From Stagnihabitans sp038231395 (GTDB lineage Bacteria; Pseudomonadota; Alphaproteobacteria; Rhodobacterales; Rhodobacteraceae): a stretch of DNA of 64,000 nt. The stretch covers positions 72,509 to 136,508 of the forward strand of contig JBBRLL010000003.1 in the NCBI GenBank assembly GCA_038231395.1, given 5' to 3'. The notes under the pieces were generated by a model, which was given only the letters and a program-made list of their open reading frames with translations, was not told the origin of the DNA and searched no databases. This document shows positions 25,359 through 34,706 of the stretch, one piece after another (positions within the stretch are counted from its first letter, which is position 1; every line of letters starts with the position of its first letter). The position numbers and the translations under genes are program-made.

Positions 25359-25384
25359 GTAGGATGGGCCATTGGCCCATCTTG
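25359..25384. repeat. Short palindromic intergenic repeat, copy 2
   Basis: gatgggcc / ggcccatc (25363-25381) within ggtaggatgggc...gcccatcttg, the same context as at 5729-5754. It lies in the divergent region between arginase and ccmF. Two copies in 64 kb with compensatory arm changes (gca/tgc versus gcc/ggc) suggest selection for the hairpin or a dispersed REP-like family. Confidence 0.6.
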
Positions 25385-25458
25385 GCGCATCAGACCACAC
25401 CCCATTGGATCGGCCCGAAAATCGGCCTATGTTCCCCGCAAACCCAATGGAGGCTGCC

Positions 25459-27426
25459 GTGATCGTAGAGCTTGGACATTTCGCCCTGATCCTTGCCTTT
25501 GTTGTGGCGGCAATTCAGGCGGTCCTGCCGATGATCGGGGCGCAGCGCAACGATCCGGTGCTGATGGCAGTGGCAGGGCCCGCCTCCACCGCGCAATTCC
25601 TGCTGGTGGCCTTCAGCTTCGGTGCCCTCACCTATGCCTTTGTCACGGACGATTTCAGCTTGCGGCTGGTGGTAGACAACTCGCTGGTCCTGAAGCCGAT
25701 GCTCTACAAGGTTGCCGGAGTTTGGGGCAACCATGAAGGCTCACTTCTGCTATGGGTGCTGGCGCTCAGCCTTTACGGTGCCACAGCCCACTGGTTTGGC
25801 GGCCAGCTTCCTGCTCGGCTGAAAGCCCGGGTGCTGTCGGTGCAGGGGGCGATTGCGGTGGCGTTTCTGGCCTTCATGCTTTGGACGTCCAACCCTTTTC
25901 TGCGGCTGGCCTACCCGCCGATGAACGGCCATGACATGAACCCCTTGTTGCAAGACCCCGGTTTGGCCTTTCACCCGCCGTTCCTGTACCTCGGCTATGT
26001 CGGGTTGAGCATGGCCTTCGCCTTCGCCGTCGCAGCCTTGATCGAGGGCAGGGTGGACGCCGCCTGGGGCCGCTGGGTCCGGCCGTGGACGCTTGCCGCC
26101 TGGCTGTTCTTGACCATCGGCATCACCATGGGCTCGCTTTGGGCCTATTACGAACTTGGCTGGGGCGGCTTCTGGTTCTGGGACCCGGTGGAGAATGCCT
26201 CTTTCATGCCGTGGCTGATCGCGACAGCGCTTTTGCACTCCGCCATCGTGGTCGAAAAGCGTGAGTCGCTGAAGGCCTGGACCATGTTGCTGGCCATTCT
26301 GGCCTTTGGGTTTTCGCTGATCGGCACCTTTATTGTGCGGTCCGGGGTGATCACCTCGGTCCACGCCTTTGCATCGGACCCGACGCGGGGCATGTTCGTC
26401 CTGGGCATCCTCGCGGTGTTTGTCGGGGGCGCGCTGACCCTGTTTGCCTTGCGTGCCGGACAGTTGGAGGCGAAGGGCGTCTTTGCCATGGTCAGCCGCG
26501 AAACCGGCCTTGTGGTGAACAACCTTTTGCTGACGGTCGCGTGTTTCGTGGTCTTCATCGGCACCATCTGGCCCTTGATTGCCGAGATCCTGTGGAGCCG
26601 CGCAGTCTCGGTCGGCGCGCCGTTCTTCAATGCGGCCTTCATGCCCTTCATCATCGCTTTGGCCATCGTGCTGCCGATCGGCGCAGTCCTGCCGTGGAAA
26701 CGGGCGGAGCTTGGACGGGCGATGCGCCCCTTTGCCGGGGCTTTGGCCTTGGCTTTGGCGGCAGCCCTGTTGGCCTACACCCTGTCCAGTGGAAAGTCGC
26801 CGCTTGGCCCCTTGGGCGTGGCTTTGGCGGTCTGGCTGGTGGCAGGTACGGTGGTGGACGTGATGCAACGCTGCGGACGCGGCGGCCTTGGCCAGCGCCT
26901 TGGACGTTTAAGCCGATTGCCCCGCGCCGATTGGGGCCGCTTCACCGCCCATGCAGGTCTTGGCGTGATGATCTTCGGCGTGGTGGCGCTGACCTCGTGG
27001 GCGGTAGAAGACATCCGCGTGGTCAAAGAGGGTGAGACGTTCACATTAGGCCCCTATCAGGTGCAACTGACCGACGTGCATGATCAACAAGGCCCGAACT
27101 ATACCGCGCGCGTCGCCGATATGCGGGTGACCAAGGCCGGGGCAGAGGTGGCCATCATGCATCCTGCCAAGCGGACCTATCCGGTTGCAGGCATGGCCAC
27201 GACCGAGGCTGCGATCCGACCCGGCATTTTTGGCGATATCTATCTGGTGGTCGGTGACCCGCAAACCGGAGGCGGCTATGCGGTGCGGTCCTATCTGAAA
27301 CCGTTTGCCGATTGGCTGTGGCTCGGCGGTTTGATGATGGCTGCGGGTGGTGTGCTTAGCCTGACCGACCGCCGCTACCGCGTGGCTGCTGGCGCGCGCA
27401 AACCAATCGGAGTGCCAGCGGAATGA
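25459..27426 (+). CDS. ccmF: Cytochrome c-type biogenesis protein CcmF (heme lyase subunit)
   Basis: An integral membrane protein of 655 residues that, with CcmH and CcmI, ligates heme to apocytochrome c in the periplasm. It has many membrane helices, WGNHEGSLLLW near residue 90 and the tryptophan-rich WWD motif WGGFWFWDPVENASFMPWL. The start is GTG at 25459 (VIVELGHFALILAF, the usual CcmF opening), with GGAGG five bases upstream; a frame extends to 25372 but lacks a ribosome site. It overlaps ccmH by four bases. ccmE, usually just upstream, is absent here. Confidence 0.95.
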   Translation: MIVELGHFALILAFVVAAIQAVLPMIGAQRNDPVLMAVAGPASTAQFLLVAFSFGALTYAFVTDDFSLRLVVDNSLVLKPMLYKVAGVWGNHEGSLLLWVLALSLYGATAHWFGGQLPARLKARVLSVQGAIAVAFLAFMLWTSNPFLRLAYPPMNGHDMNPLLQDPGLAFHPPFLYLGYVGLSMAFAFAVAALIEGRVDAAWGRWVRPWTLAAWLFLTIGITMGSLWAYYELGWGGFWFWDPVENASFMPWLIATALLHSAIVVEKRESLKAWTMLLAILAFGFSLIGTFIVRSGVITSVHAFASDPTRGMFVLGILAVFVGGALTLFALRAGQLEAKGVFAMVSRETGLVVNNLLLTVACFVVFIGTIWPLIAEILWSRAVSVGAPFFNAAFMPFIIALAIVLPIGAVLPWKRAELGRAMRPFAGALALALAAALLAYTLSSGKSPLGPLGVALAVWLVAGTVVDVMQRCGRGGLGQRLGRLSRLPRADWGRFTAHAGLGVMIFGVVALTSWAVEDIRVVKEGETFTLGPYQVQLTDVHDQQGPNYTARVADMRVTKAGAEVAIMHPAKRTYPVAGMATTEAAIRPGIFGDIYLVVGDPQTGGGYAVRSYLKPFADWLWLGGLMMAAGGVLSLTDRRYRVAAGARKPIGVPAE

Positions 27427-27875
27427 AGCGCGTTTTGTTCGCCGTTGCGCTGGCTGTGCTGGCCACCCCGGCCTTGGCGGTGCGCCCGGACGAAGTGCTG
27501 CCAGACCCCGCAATGGAAGCCCGCGCCCGTGACCTGAGCCAAGGCTTGCGCTGTCTGGTCTGCCGAAACGAAAGCATTGATGACAGCGATGCCGATCTGG
27601 CGCATGACCTGCGGGTTTTGCTGCGGCAAAGGATCACGGCAGGGGACACCGATGCGCAGGCGGTGGCCTATATTGTCGCCCGCTATGGCGAGTTCGTTTT
27701 GCTGAACCCCACCACCAAAGGCGCCAACCTGATCTTGTGGCTGGCGGGGCCACTGGCCTTGCTGGGCGGCGCGGTGCTGGCCTTTGGTGTTGCCCGCCAC
27801 CGTTCCAAAGCGCCGGAAGCGGCGGGTCTTTCGGCAGAGGATCAGGCGCGGGTGGCCGACCTGTTGAAGGAATAG
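27423..27875 (+). CDS. ccmH: Cytochrome c-type biogenesis protein CcmH (thioredox subunit)
   Basis: A 150-residue membrane-anchored periplasmic protein with signal sequence (about 1-20), the redox motif LRCLVCRNESIDDSDADLA near 40-58 (C-x-x-C), a helical segment YIVARYGEFVLLNP, and one C-terminal membrane helix near 103-122. It keeps the apocytochrome c CXXCH thiols reduced for heme attachment. It starts within the ccmF stop (ATGA). The short form corresponds to CcmH/CycL; the TPR-bearing CcmI is not in the window. Confidence 0.95.
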   Translation: MKRVLFAVALAVLATPALAVRPDEVLPDPAMEARARDLSQGLRCLVCRNESIDDSDADLAHDLRVLLRQRITAGDTDAQAVAYIVARYGEFVLLNPTTKGANLILWLAGPLALLGGAVLAFGVARHRSKAPEAAGLSAEDQARVADLLKE

Positions 27876-27908
27876 CGGAGGGCTTCCGCCCCCCGCACCC
27901 CCTGACCA

Positions 27909-27930
27909 AAAGGGCCTGAACGGCCCCTTT
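27909..27930. terminator. Hairpin between converging ccmH and ilvH
   Basis: aaagggcc / ggcc(c)cttt with a 5-base loop, one bulged C, lies 34 bases after the ccmH stop and 44 bases beyond the ilvH stop. A-rich and T-rich ends on both sides would let it work in both directions. Weak stem, so only moderately sure. Confidence 0.5.
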
Positions 27931-27951
27931 GGGAACCCCTTGGACGCCGCG

Positions 27952-27985
27952 TGCCCTCAGACTCCGCCTGCCCTCAGACTCCGCG
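27952..27985. repeat. 17-bp tandem duplication over the ilvH stop codon
   Basis: tgccctcagactccgc plus one base is present at 27952-27968 and 27969-27985. On the minus strand the second copy encodes the last ilvH residues and the TGA (27976-27974); the first copy repeats the stop codon and its surroundings just downstream. Confidence 0.9.
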
Positions 27986-28546
27986 AGACAGCGCCGCGAT
28001 TCCGGTGCGGGCGATTTCGCGCAAACCAAGCGGCCGCATCAGGTCTGCGAAGGCGTCGATCTTTTCCGCGGTGCCGGTCATCTCGAACACAAAGCTTTCC
28101 AGGGTGCTATCCACCACGTTGGCCCGGAAAATCTCGGCCAGACGCAGCGCCTCGATCCGGAATTCACCTTTGCCAGCCACCTTGAACAGCGCCAGCTCGC
28201 GCTGCACCGACGGCCCTTCGGCGGTCAGGTCATGCACTTCATGCACCACGACCATCCGTTCCAGCTGCGCCTTGATCTGGGCGATCACCTGCGGCGTGCC
28301 GCGCGTGACCACGGTGATCCGGCTCAGATGCCCCTCATGGTCGACCTCTGCCACCGTCAGGCTTTCGATGTTATAGCCCCGGCCCGAGAACAACCCGATC
28401 ACCCGCGCCAGAACCCCGCTTTCGTTGGCCACCACCACGGCGAGGGTGTGGCTTTCGATCACCTCCCCATTGGGGTCGCGCAGGTCATAGGCCGAATGGC
28501 TTGAGGAGCCGCGTTTGATGTTGAGAGCGTTCATTGCACCACCCAT
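27974..28546 (-). CDS. ilvH: Acetolactate synthase small (regulatory) subunit
   Basis: A 190-residue regulatory subunit giving valine feedback control to the IlvB catalytic subunit. The N-terminal ACT domain shows HTLAVVVANESGVLARVIGL and FSGRGYNIESLTVAEVDHEG, followed by the ACT-associated C-terminal domain (RELALFKVAGKGE, EALRLAEIFRANVVD). Length and order match the family. It follows ilvB with a small 73-residue gene between. The 3' end is duplicated by a 17-bp tandem repeat. Confidence 0.95.
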   Translation of the reverse strand: MGGAMNALNIKRGSSSHSAYDLRDPNGEVIESHTLAVVVANESGVLARVIGLFSGRGYNIESLTVAEVDHEGHLSRITVVTRGTPQVIAQIKAQLERMVVVHEVHDLTAEGPSVQRELALFKVAGKGEFRIEALRLAEIFRANVVDSTLESFVFEMTGTAEKIDAFADLMRPLGLREIARTGIAALSRGV

Positions 28547-28562
28547 TTTTGTTCAAGGCCCA

Positions 28563-28784
28563 CTATCGGCGCCATATCTGTTTCATTTCTTGATCAAACC
28601 AGAGTTCGCAATCAAACCGAGGACCAGCCGTCGAACGAAAGCTAAGGGCATTCGGGTAGCGAGCCAGAAGCCAAGACCGAAACGCCTCAAAGGGAGGCAT
28701 GTCGGCTGTCGAATCATATTTGACCTGCCGAGCCCAATCGTGAACTACCCCGCGCACCAATCTCTCGGAATCACCTTTGGTCAA
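28563..28784 (-). CDS. Small hypothetical protein between ilvB and ilvH
   Basis: A 73-residue reading frame fills the gap between the ilvB stop (12 bases upstream) and ilvH (16 bases downstream), with composition like its neighbours: DWARQVKYDSTADMPPFEAF, RFDCELWFDQEMKQIWRR. I do not recognise the family. The assigned start is TTG; an ATG in another frame overlaps the ilvB stop (TAATG) and runs only eight codons, so either the TTG or a GTG a few codons in is used, or a one-base change has altered the 5' end. Co-transcription with ilvB and ilvH is likely. Confidence 0.6.
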   Translation of the reverse strand: MTKGDSERLVRGVVHDWARQVKYDSTADMPPFEAFRSWLLARYPNALSFRSTAGPRFDCELWFDQEMKQIWRR

Positions 28785-28796
28785 TTTTCATTTCCA

Positions 28797-30548
<1,752 letters not shown>

Positions 30549-30641
30549 CGTCTGTTCCTTTATTCCAACACTCAGGCTGGCATTTTCATTCAATCCTATG
30601 GGCCAACACGTTGGATACGCCACCTTTTTGGGTACGCCAAC

Positions 30642-30710
30642 AAAAAGCCCCCGGGAGGTCCTGGGGGCGCATGGTCACCGACTTGGGTTTGCCGTTACCG
30701 GCCCATGCGC
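30642..30710 (-). promoter_or_regulatory. ilvB attenuator: leader hairpin plus rho-independent terminator
   Basis: On the minus strand the leader carries an 8-bp perfect stem gcgcatgg / ccatgcgc (30703-30710 with 30667-30674), whose 5' arm lies within the leader-peptide codons. Next comes a terminator gcccccaggacctcccgggggc (30668-30647) followed by five T (30646-30642). The leader stem and the terminator stem share bases 30667-30668. Ribosome stalling on the Val/Leu/Ile-rich leader peptide would change which forms, the classic attenuation design for branched-chain operons. Confidence 0.82.
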
Positions 30711-30742
30711 CAACATCTGACTGATACTAGAATGAGAACCAT
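30695..30742 (-). CDS. ilvB leader peptide (attenuation)
   Basis: A 15-codon open frame reading MVLILVSVRCWRMGR then TAA. Six of its first seven residues after Met are Val, Leu or Ile, the amino acids made by the downstream enzyme. It begins about 45 bases after a good sigma70 promoter and ends just before the attenuator hairpins. It acts as a sensor: ribosomes stall when charged branched-chain tRNAs are scarce. The peptide itself has no other expected function. Confidence 0.88.
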   Translation of the reverse strand: MVLILVSVRCWRMGR

Positions 30743-30793
30743 GTCCCGCCCCGTTTCCCGTTTCTTTCGCGAATGCCATTTCACGTGACGGGG

Positions 30794-30822
30794 ACATTAT
30801 GGTCGGCTGAAAGGGGCGTCAA
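30794..30822 (-). promoter_or_regulatory. sigma70-type promoter of the ilv leader
   Basis: On the minus strand TTGACG (30822-30817), 17 bases, then TAATGT (30799-30794). A start of transcription near 30787 would give a leader of about 145 bases to the attenuator T-run. A 6-bp inverted repeat cgacat / atgtcg (30831-30847) sits just upstream of the -35 box and could be an activator or repressor site. Confidence 0.75.
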
Positions 30823-31082
30823 CCGCAAATCGACATGTAAAATGTCGCCGTGGTAGGTTTTTTTGAACTAATCTTGCGACAGGGGGTATGATTTCGCAAC
30901 TTCCGGCAAAATCGACGCATCAGGGCAGGGCGCTGCCGGCCAAATCGGCGGAAATTGGCCTAATGTAAATATGTGTAACATGGCATCTTGAACGGACCAC
31001 GGGTGGGGGCCATCTTGGGTCCATGTGAAAAGCCTTCACATTCAACCGTAACACCAACCTTAAGCCAAGGAGAGCAACGCCG

Positions 31083-31628
31083 ATGTACAGTCAGTTCCAA
31101 ACCCGACCCGTGATGCGCGGTCCGGGTGGCATTTTCACCATGGCGCGCAATGTCGAAGCCTGGCTTGACGATCGCGGCAAGCCGGCATGGATCGCCGCTA
31201 TGGTCCTGTCTTTCATCTTTGTCTGGCCCGTCGGCCTCGCCCTTCTGGCCTATATGATCTGGAGAAAACGTATGTTCAACCGTTCGACCTATGGCGACAG
31301 CCGCACGACTGACTCTCGCCAATCCGAATCCCGGGGCGGCCCATGGGCCAACCAGTTCGGCAGCCAGTGGGGCGGCAAATCCTGCGGCCACCGCTATTCG
31401 GGCTTCCGGTCCTCGGGCAACTCGGCCTTCGACGCTTACAAGGAAGAAACGTTGCGCCGCCTGCAAGACGAGCAAGAGGCCTTCCAGTCCTTCCTGCAAC
31501 GCTTGCGTGAGGCCAAGGACAAGACCGAGTTCGACAATTTCATGGACGATCGGGCCCGTCAGGCCAAATCGCCCGAAGCACCGACCGACGTGACCGCCGC
31601 CAACCCGACCGACGGAAACGTCAACTGA
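31083..31628 (+). CDS. DUF2852-family protein
   Basis: A 181-residue protein with one membrane helix near residues 37-60 (WIAAMVLSFIFVWPVGLALL followed by AYMIWRKRMF), a Gly/Ser-rich low-complexity middle, and a C-terminal charged helix NSAFDAYKEETLRRLQDEQE ... FNNFMDDR-like segment. This layout matches DUF2852, a family of short alphaproteobacterial membrane proteins without known function. AGGAGAG lies upstream of the ATG. It reads away from the ilv promoter and is followed by a strong terminator, then an RDD gene. Confidence 0.82.
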   Translation: MYSQFQTRPVMRGPGGIFTMARNVEAWLDDRGKPAWIAAMVLSFIFVWPVGLALLAYMIWRKRMFNRSTYGDSRTTDSRQSESRGGPWANQFGSQWGGKSCGHRYSGFRSSGNSAFDAYKEETLRRLQDEQEAFQSFLQRLREAKDKTEFDNFMDDRARQAKSPEAPTDVTAANPTDGNVN

Positions 31629-31642
31629 TACCGTAGCACCCC

Positions 31643-31672
31643 TGCGGCCCCGAACTTGCGGGGCCGCATCTT
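31643..31672 (+). terminator. Rho-independent terminator after the DUF2852 gene
   Basis: A perfect 10-bp GC-rich stem tgcggccccg / cggggccgca with a 6-base loop starts 15 bases after the stop and is followed by tcttcccc. The T content is low, which is common in GC-rich genomes. Confidence 0.7.
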
Positions 31673-31690
31673 CCCCGAAGGGAACCCCCG

Positions 31691-32140
31691 ATGTACGCCG
31701 ACAATTCCAAGACCATCCACATGATCCCGCAAGACCTGCTTTATGCCGATGTGGTGCCGCGCCGTGCCATCGCCTGGTTGATCGACACGGTGATGATCGC
31801 CCTGCTGGTTGGCTTGTTGATCCCGCTGACCGGGTTTCTGGCCTTGTTTTTTCTGGGCGGGCTTTATCTGGTCGTCAGCTTTGTCTACCGCTGGATGGGT
31901 CTGGCCCGCGCCTCTGGCACGCTTGGCATGCGGCTGATGGGCCTGACCCTGCGCGACCGCTTTGGTGCCCCGGTCGACGGTTTGACTGCTTTTTTGCACA
32001 CACTTGGTTATACGCTCTCGGTGGCGTTCGTCTTCCCGCAGGTGATCTCAATCCTTTTGATGGCGTTCACCCGCGCCCATCAGGGCGCCAGTGACATCGT
32101 GCTGGGCACCGCATTGGTCAACCAAGCTGCCTTTCGCTGA
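31691..32140 (+). CDS. RDD-family membrane protein
   Basis: A 149-residue protein with the RDD signature VPRRAIAWLIDTVMIALLVG near 22-41 (Arg then Asp in the first membrane helix), further helices near 45-65 and 100-125, and TLGMRLMGLTLRD in between. RDD proteins are inner-membrane proteins of mostly unknown role, sometimes acting in ion or solute movement. AAGGGAACCCCCG precedes the ATG. It is followed, 86 bases on, by bpt on the same strand. Confidence 0.88.
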   Translation: MYADNSKTIHMIPQDLLYADVVPRRAIAWLIDTVMIALLVGLLIPLTGFLALFFLGGLYLVVSFVYRWMGLARASGTLGMRLMGLTLRDRFGAPVDGLTAFLHTLGYTLSVAFVFPQVISILLMAFTRAHQGASDIVLGTALVNQAAFR

Positions 32141-32226
32141 TGCAGAGCGGCGCTGACCCCACCAAGGCCCTTGGCGAGAGCCCCGGGCCTTGCTAACCTG
32201 TGGCCTGACCTCGCATAAAGAAGCCC

Positions 32227-33057
32227 ATGCGCCACACCCTGCCCATAGCACCCCAGTTCTACGTGACGGCCCCGCAACCTTGTCCTTATCTTGAGGGCAG
32301 GATGGAGCGGAAGCTGTTCACCGCCTTGCAGGGTGAATATGCGCAGCGCCTGAATGACGCGCTGTCCAAGCAAGGGTTTCGCCGCAGCCAGAACGTCCTG
32401 TACCGGCCATCCTGTGCCGAATGTTCCGCCTGCCTGTCAGCCCGGATCCGCGTGGCCGATTTTGAGCCCTCTCGCACCCACAAACGCGTGATGAAAGGGG
32501 CGGCTCACCTGCGCCGCAACGCCACCTCGCCTTGGGCGACCGAGGATCAGTTTGCCCTGTTCCGCCGCTATCTGGATGCGCGCCACGCCGATGGCGGCAT
32601 GGCCGATATGGATGTCTTCGAATTCGCCGCGATGGTCGAAGAGACCCCGATCAAATCCCGCGTCATCGAATACACCCGGCCCTCCACCCCCGGAGAGCGC
32701 GGCCGACCGCTGGCCTGCGTCAGCCTGACCGATGTGTTCGACGATGGCCTGTCGATGGTCTATTCGTTCTATGACCCCGATTTGCAGGCGCTTAGCCTTG
32801 GTACCTTTGCCATCCTTGACCATATCGAAATCGCGCGTGAGGCCGGGTTGCCCTATGTCTATCTGGGCTACTGGGTGCCCGGCAGCCGCAAGATGGGCTA
32901 CAAAGCCAACTTCTCGGCGCTGGAGATTTACAAGGGTGGCGCATGGCAACCGATCGGTGACCCCGCCGCGCACCGTGCCGAACTGCACCCGCTGTCCGTC
33001 GAACCCATCGCCGAACAGGTCGCACGCATAGCCCTTCCCGAAGCCCGCTCGGTATGA
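32227..33057 (+). CDS. bpt: Aspartate/glutamate leucyltransferase (N-end rule)
   Basis: A 276-residue aminoacyl-tRNA-protein transferase that adds Leu to proteins with N-terminal Asp or Glu, marking them for ClpS/ClpAP. The N-terminal half has YVTAPQPCPYLEGRMERKLF and the Cys cluster YRPSCAECSACLSARIRV; the C-terminal acetyltransferase-like half has YSFYDPDLQALSLGTFAILD and YVYLGYWVPGSRKMGYKANF, both diagnostic. Length is that of Bpt rather than of eukaryotic Ate1. Confidence 0.95.
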   Translation: MRHTLPIAPQFYVTAPQPCPYLEGRMERKLFTALQGEYAQRLNDALSKQGFRRSQNVLYRPSCAECSACLSARIRVADFEPSRTHKRVMKGAAHLRRNATSPWATEDQFALFRRYLDARHADGGMADMDVFEFAAMVEETPIKSRVIEYTRPSTPGERGRPLACVSLTDVFDDGLSMVYSFYDPDLQALSLGTFAILDHIEIAREAGLPYVYLGYWVPGSRKMGYKANFSALEIYKGGAWQPIGDPAAHRAELHPLSVEPIAEQVARIALPEARSV

Positions 33058-33095
33058 GGCAGGTGGCTTGAGGATGGGTGTGTGAGGATGGCACT

Positions 33096-33476
33096 ATGAG
33101 GCTGGCGGCTTTCTCGCTTCTGGTGCCCGACTATGACGCCGGGATCAGCTTTTTCTGCGCAGGGCTTGGCTTTACTCTGACCGAAGATATCGACCAGGGT
33201 TCCAAACGCTGGGTCACCGTAAAGCCACCAGAGGGCAATATCCGCATCGTCCTCGCCCGCGCCGATGGTGCAGCCCAACAAGCCGCAGTTGGCAAGCAAG
33301 CCGGCGGCCGCGTCTGGTTGTTCCTGCACACCACCGATTTTGCTGCCGATCATGCGAGGATCATTGCAGCAGGGGGAACCTTTGAGGAAGAACCACGCCA
33401 CGAACCCTACGGCACCGTCGCCGTCTGGCGCGACCCCTTCGGCAACCGCTGGGATTTGATCCAGCCGAAAATATGA
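33096..33476 (+). CDS. VOC (glyoxalase/bleomycin-resistance-like) protein
   Basis: A single-domain VOC protein of 126 residues: FSLLVPDYDAGISFFCAGLG at the N-terminus, LHTTDFAADHARIIAAGGTF mid-protein and VAVWRDPFGNRWDLIQP at the C-terminus, the beta-alpha-beta-beta-beta module repeated twice. Substrate unknown; such proteins include isomerases, dioxygenases and antibiotic-binding proteins. The ATG at 33096 is preferred (GAGGAT site upstream); a GTG at 33078 would add six residues. It follows bpt by 38 bases. Confidence 0.85.
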   Translation: MRLAAFSLLVPDYDAGISFFCAGLGFTLTEDIDQGSKRWVTVKPPEGNIRIVLARADGAAQQAAVGKQAGGRVWLFLHTTDFAADHARIIAAGGTFEEEPRHEPYGTVAVWRDPFGNRWDLIQPKI

Positions 33477-33589
33477 CCCCTTCCATGCGTTCACAAAAAC
33501 CCCAAGGGGGTCCGGTTGTGTGAAACGCCCGCTCTTTGGCAACAAACGCATCAGCGCCAAGCATGGCCCTCAAGCAGGAAAATGTGCAA

Positions 33590-34624
33590 TCAGACCGACC
33601 CGATCCGCGCCAAGGCCATCCGCGCCGCCATCCGCAGGGCCGCAACCGTGCTGTCGGGCCGGGCGATCCCCTTGCCCGCAATGTCAAACCCGGTGCCGTG
33701 ATCGGGCGAGGTTCGCACAAAAGGCAGGCCCAATGTCACGTTGACCCCGCCGTCAAAGTCCAGCGTCTTGATCGGGATCAACGCCTGATCGTGGTACATG
33801 CAAACCGCCGCGTCGTATCCGGCCCGCGCGCGGGCGTGAAACATCGTATCGGCGGACATCGGGCCGTTGAGGTCAAACCCCTCGACGCGAAGGCGTTCCA
33901 GCAAGGGGGCGATCAGGGTGATTTCTTCGATTCCCATCGCACCACCTTCGCCCGCATGGGGGTTCAGGCCCGCTACCGCCAACCGTGGCCGGGCGATGCC
34001 AAAATCCCGCGTCAAACCAGCGGCGGTCAGGCGGATGACTTGCTCCAGTACAGCGGCCGTCAAAGCCCGAGGCACGTCTGACAAGGCAATGTGGATGGTG
34101 GCAGGCACCACCCGAAGGCTGTCACAGGCCAGCATCATCACCACCGGCACATCGCGGCCCAAGGGCAAACCAGCAAGATGCGCAAGATATTCGGTATGGC
34201 CGGGAAAGCCAAACCCCGCACCATCCTTCAGCGCCTTTTTGTGGATCGGCAGCGTGCAGATGGCCGAGGCAGCACCGCTTTGCACCAAACCCACAGCGCG
34301 GGCGATCACGTCGATCACCCCTTGCGCGTTGCGCGGGTCAGGCACGCCCGCCACCGCATCACCGTCAAAGCGGTGCGGCAGGACGGGCAGTTTTCCGGCA
34401 GGAACCAGCATCGCCTGCGCCGGTTCGTTGATTTCGGCGAAAGCAGCCCCTTTTGGCAAATGCCTTGGATCGCCGATCCAGAAAAAGGGCAGGTCGGGCA
34501 GGGCGGATCTGGCGGCAATGGCAACCTCCGACCCGATCCCGGCAGGCTCGCCGCACGTCAGGGCAATCGGCGCGAGAGACGAGGACGCATCAGGCTTTGG
34601 CACGGTGTTCGGGTCTGCTTTCAA
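33590..34624 (-). CDS. pdxA: 4-hydroxythreonine-4-phosphate dehydrogenase
   Basis: Oxidises 4-phosphohydroxy-L-threonine in vitamin B6 (pyridoxal phosphate) synthesis. Family motifs: LTCGEPAGIGSEV at the N-terminus, FPGHTEYLAHLAG (metal His), GLNPHAGEGGAMG, MYHDQALIPIKTLDF and TSPDHGTGFDIAGKG. Length is 344 residues from an apparent TTG start at 34624; a GTG at 34603 is an alternative and neither has a good ribosome site. It lies 82 bases downstream of surA; in many relatives rsmA (ksgA) follows, but here the next gene is on the other strand. Confidence 0.94.
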   Translation of the reverse strand: MKADPNTVPKPDASSSLAPIALTCGEPAGIGSEVAIAARSALPDLPFFWIGDPRHLPKGAAFAEINEPAQAMLVPAGKLPVLPHRFDGDAVAGVPDPRNAQGVIDVIARAVGLVQSGAASAICTLPIHKKALKDGAGFGFPGHTEYLAHLAGLPLGRDVPVVMMLACDSLRVVPATIHIALSDVPRALTAAVLEQVIRLTAAGLTRDFGIARPRLAVAGLNPHAGEGGAMGIEEITLIAPLLERLRVEGFDLNGPMSADTMFHARARAGYDAAVCMYHDQALIPIKTLDFDGGVNVTLGLPFVRTSPDHGTGFDIAGKGIARPDSTVAALRMAARMALARIGSV

Positions 34625-34706
34625 GATGAGGTTGCGCCAGCTTTCAGGTCTGATTTTGGGTTGATCTGCGGACCGATGCGGGCATCACGTGGCGCGCTGG
34701 TTTTCA

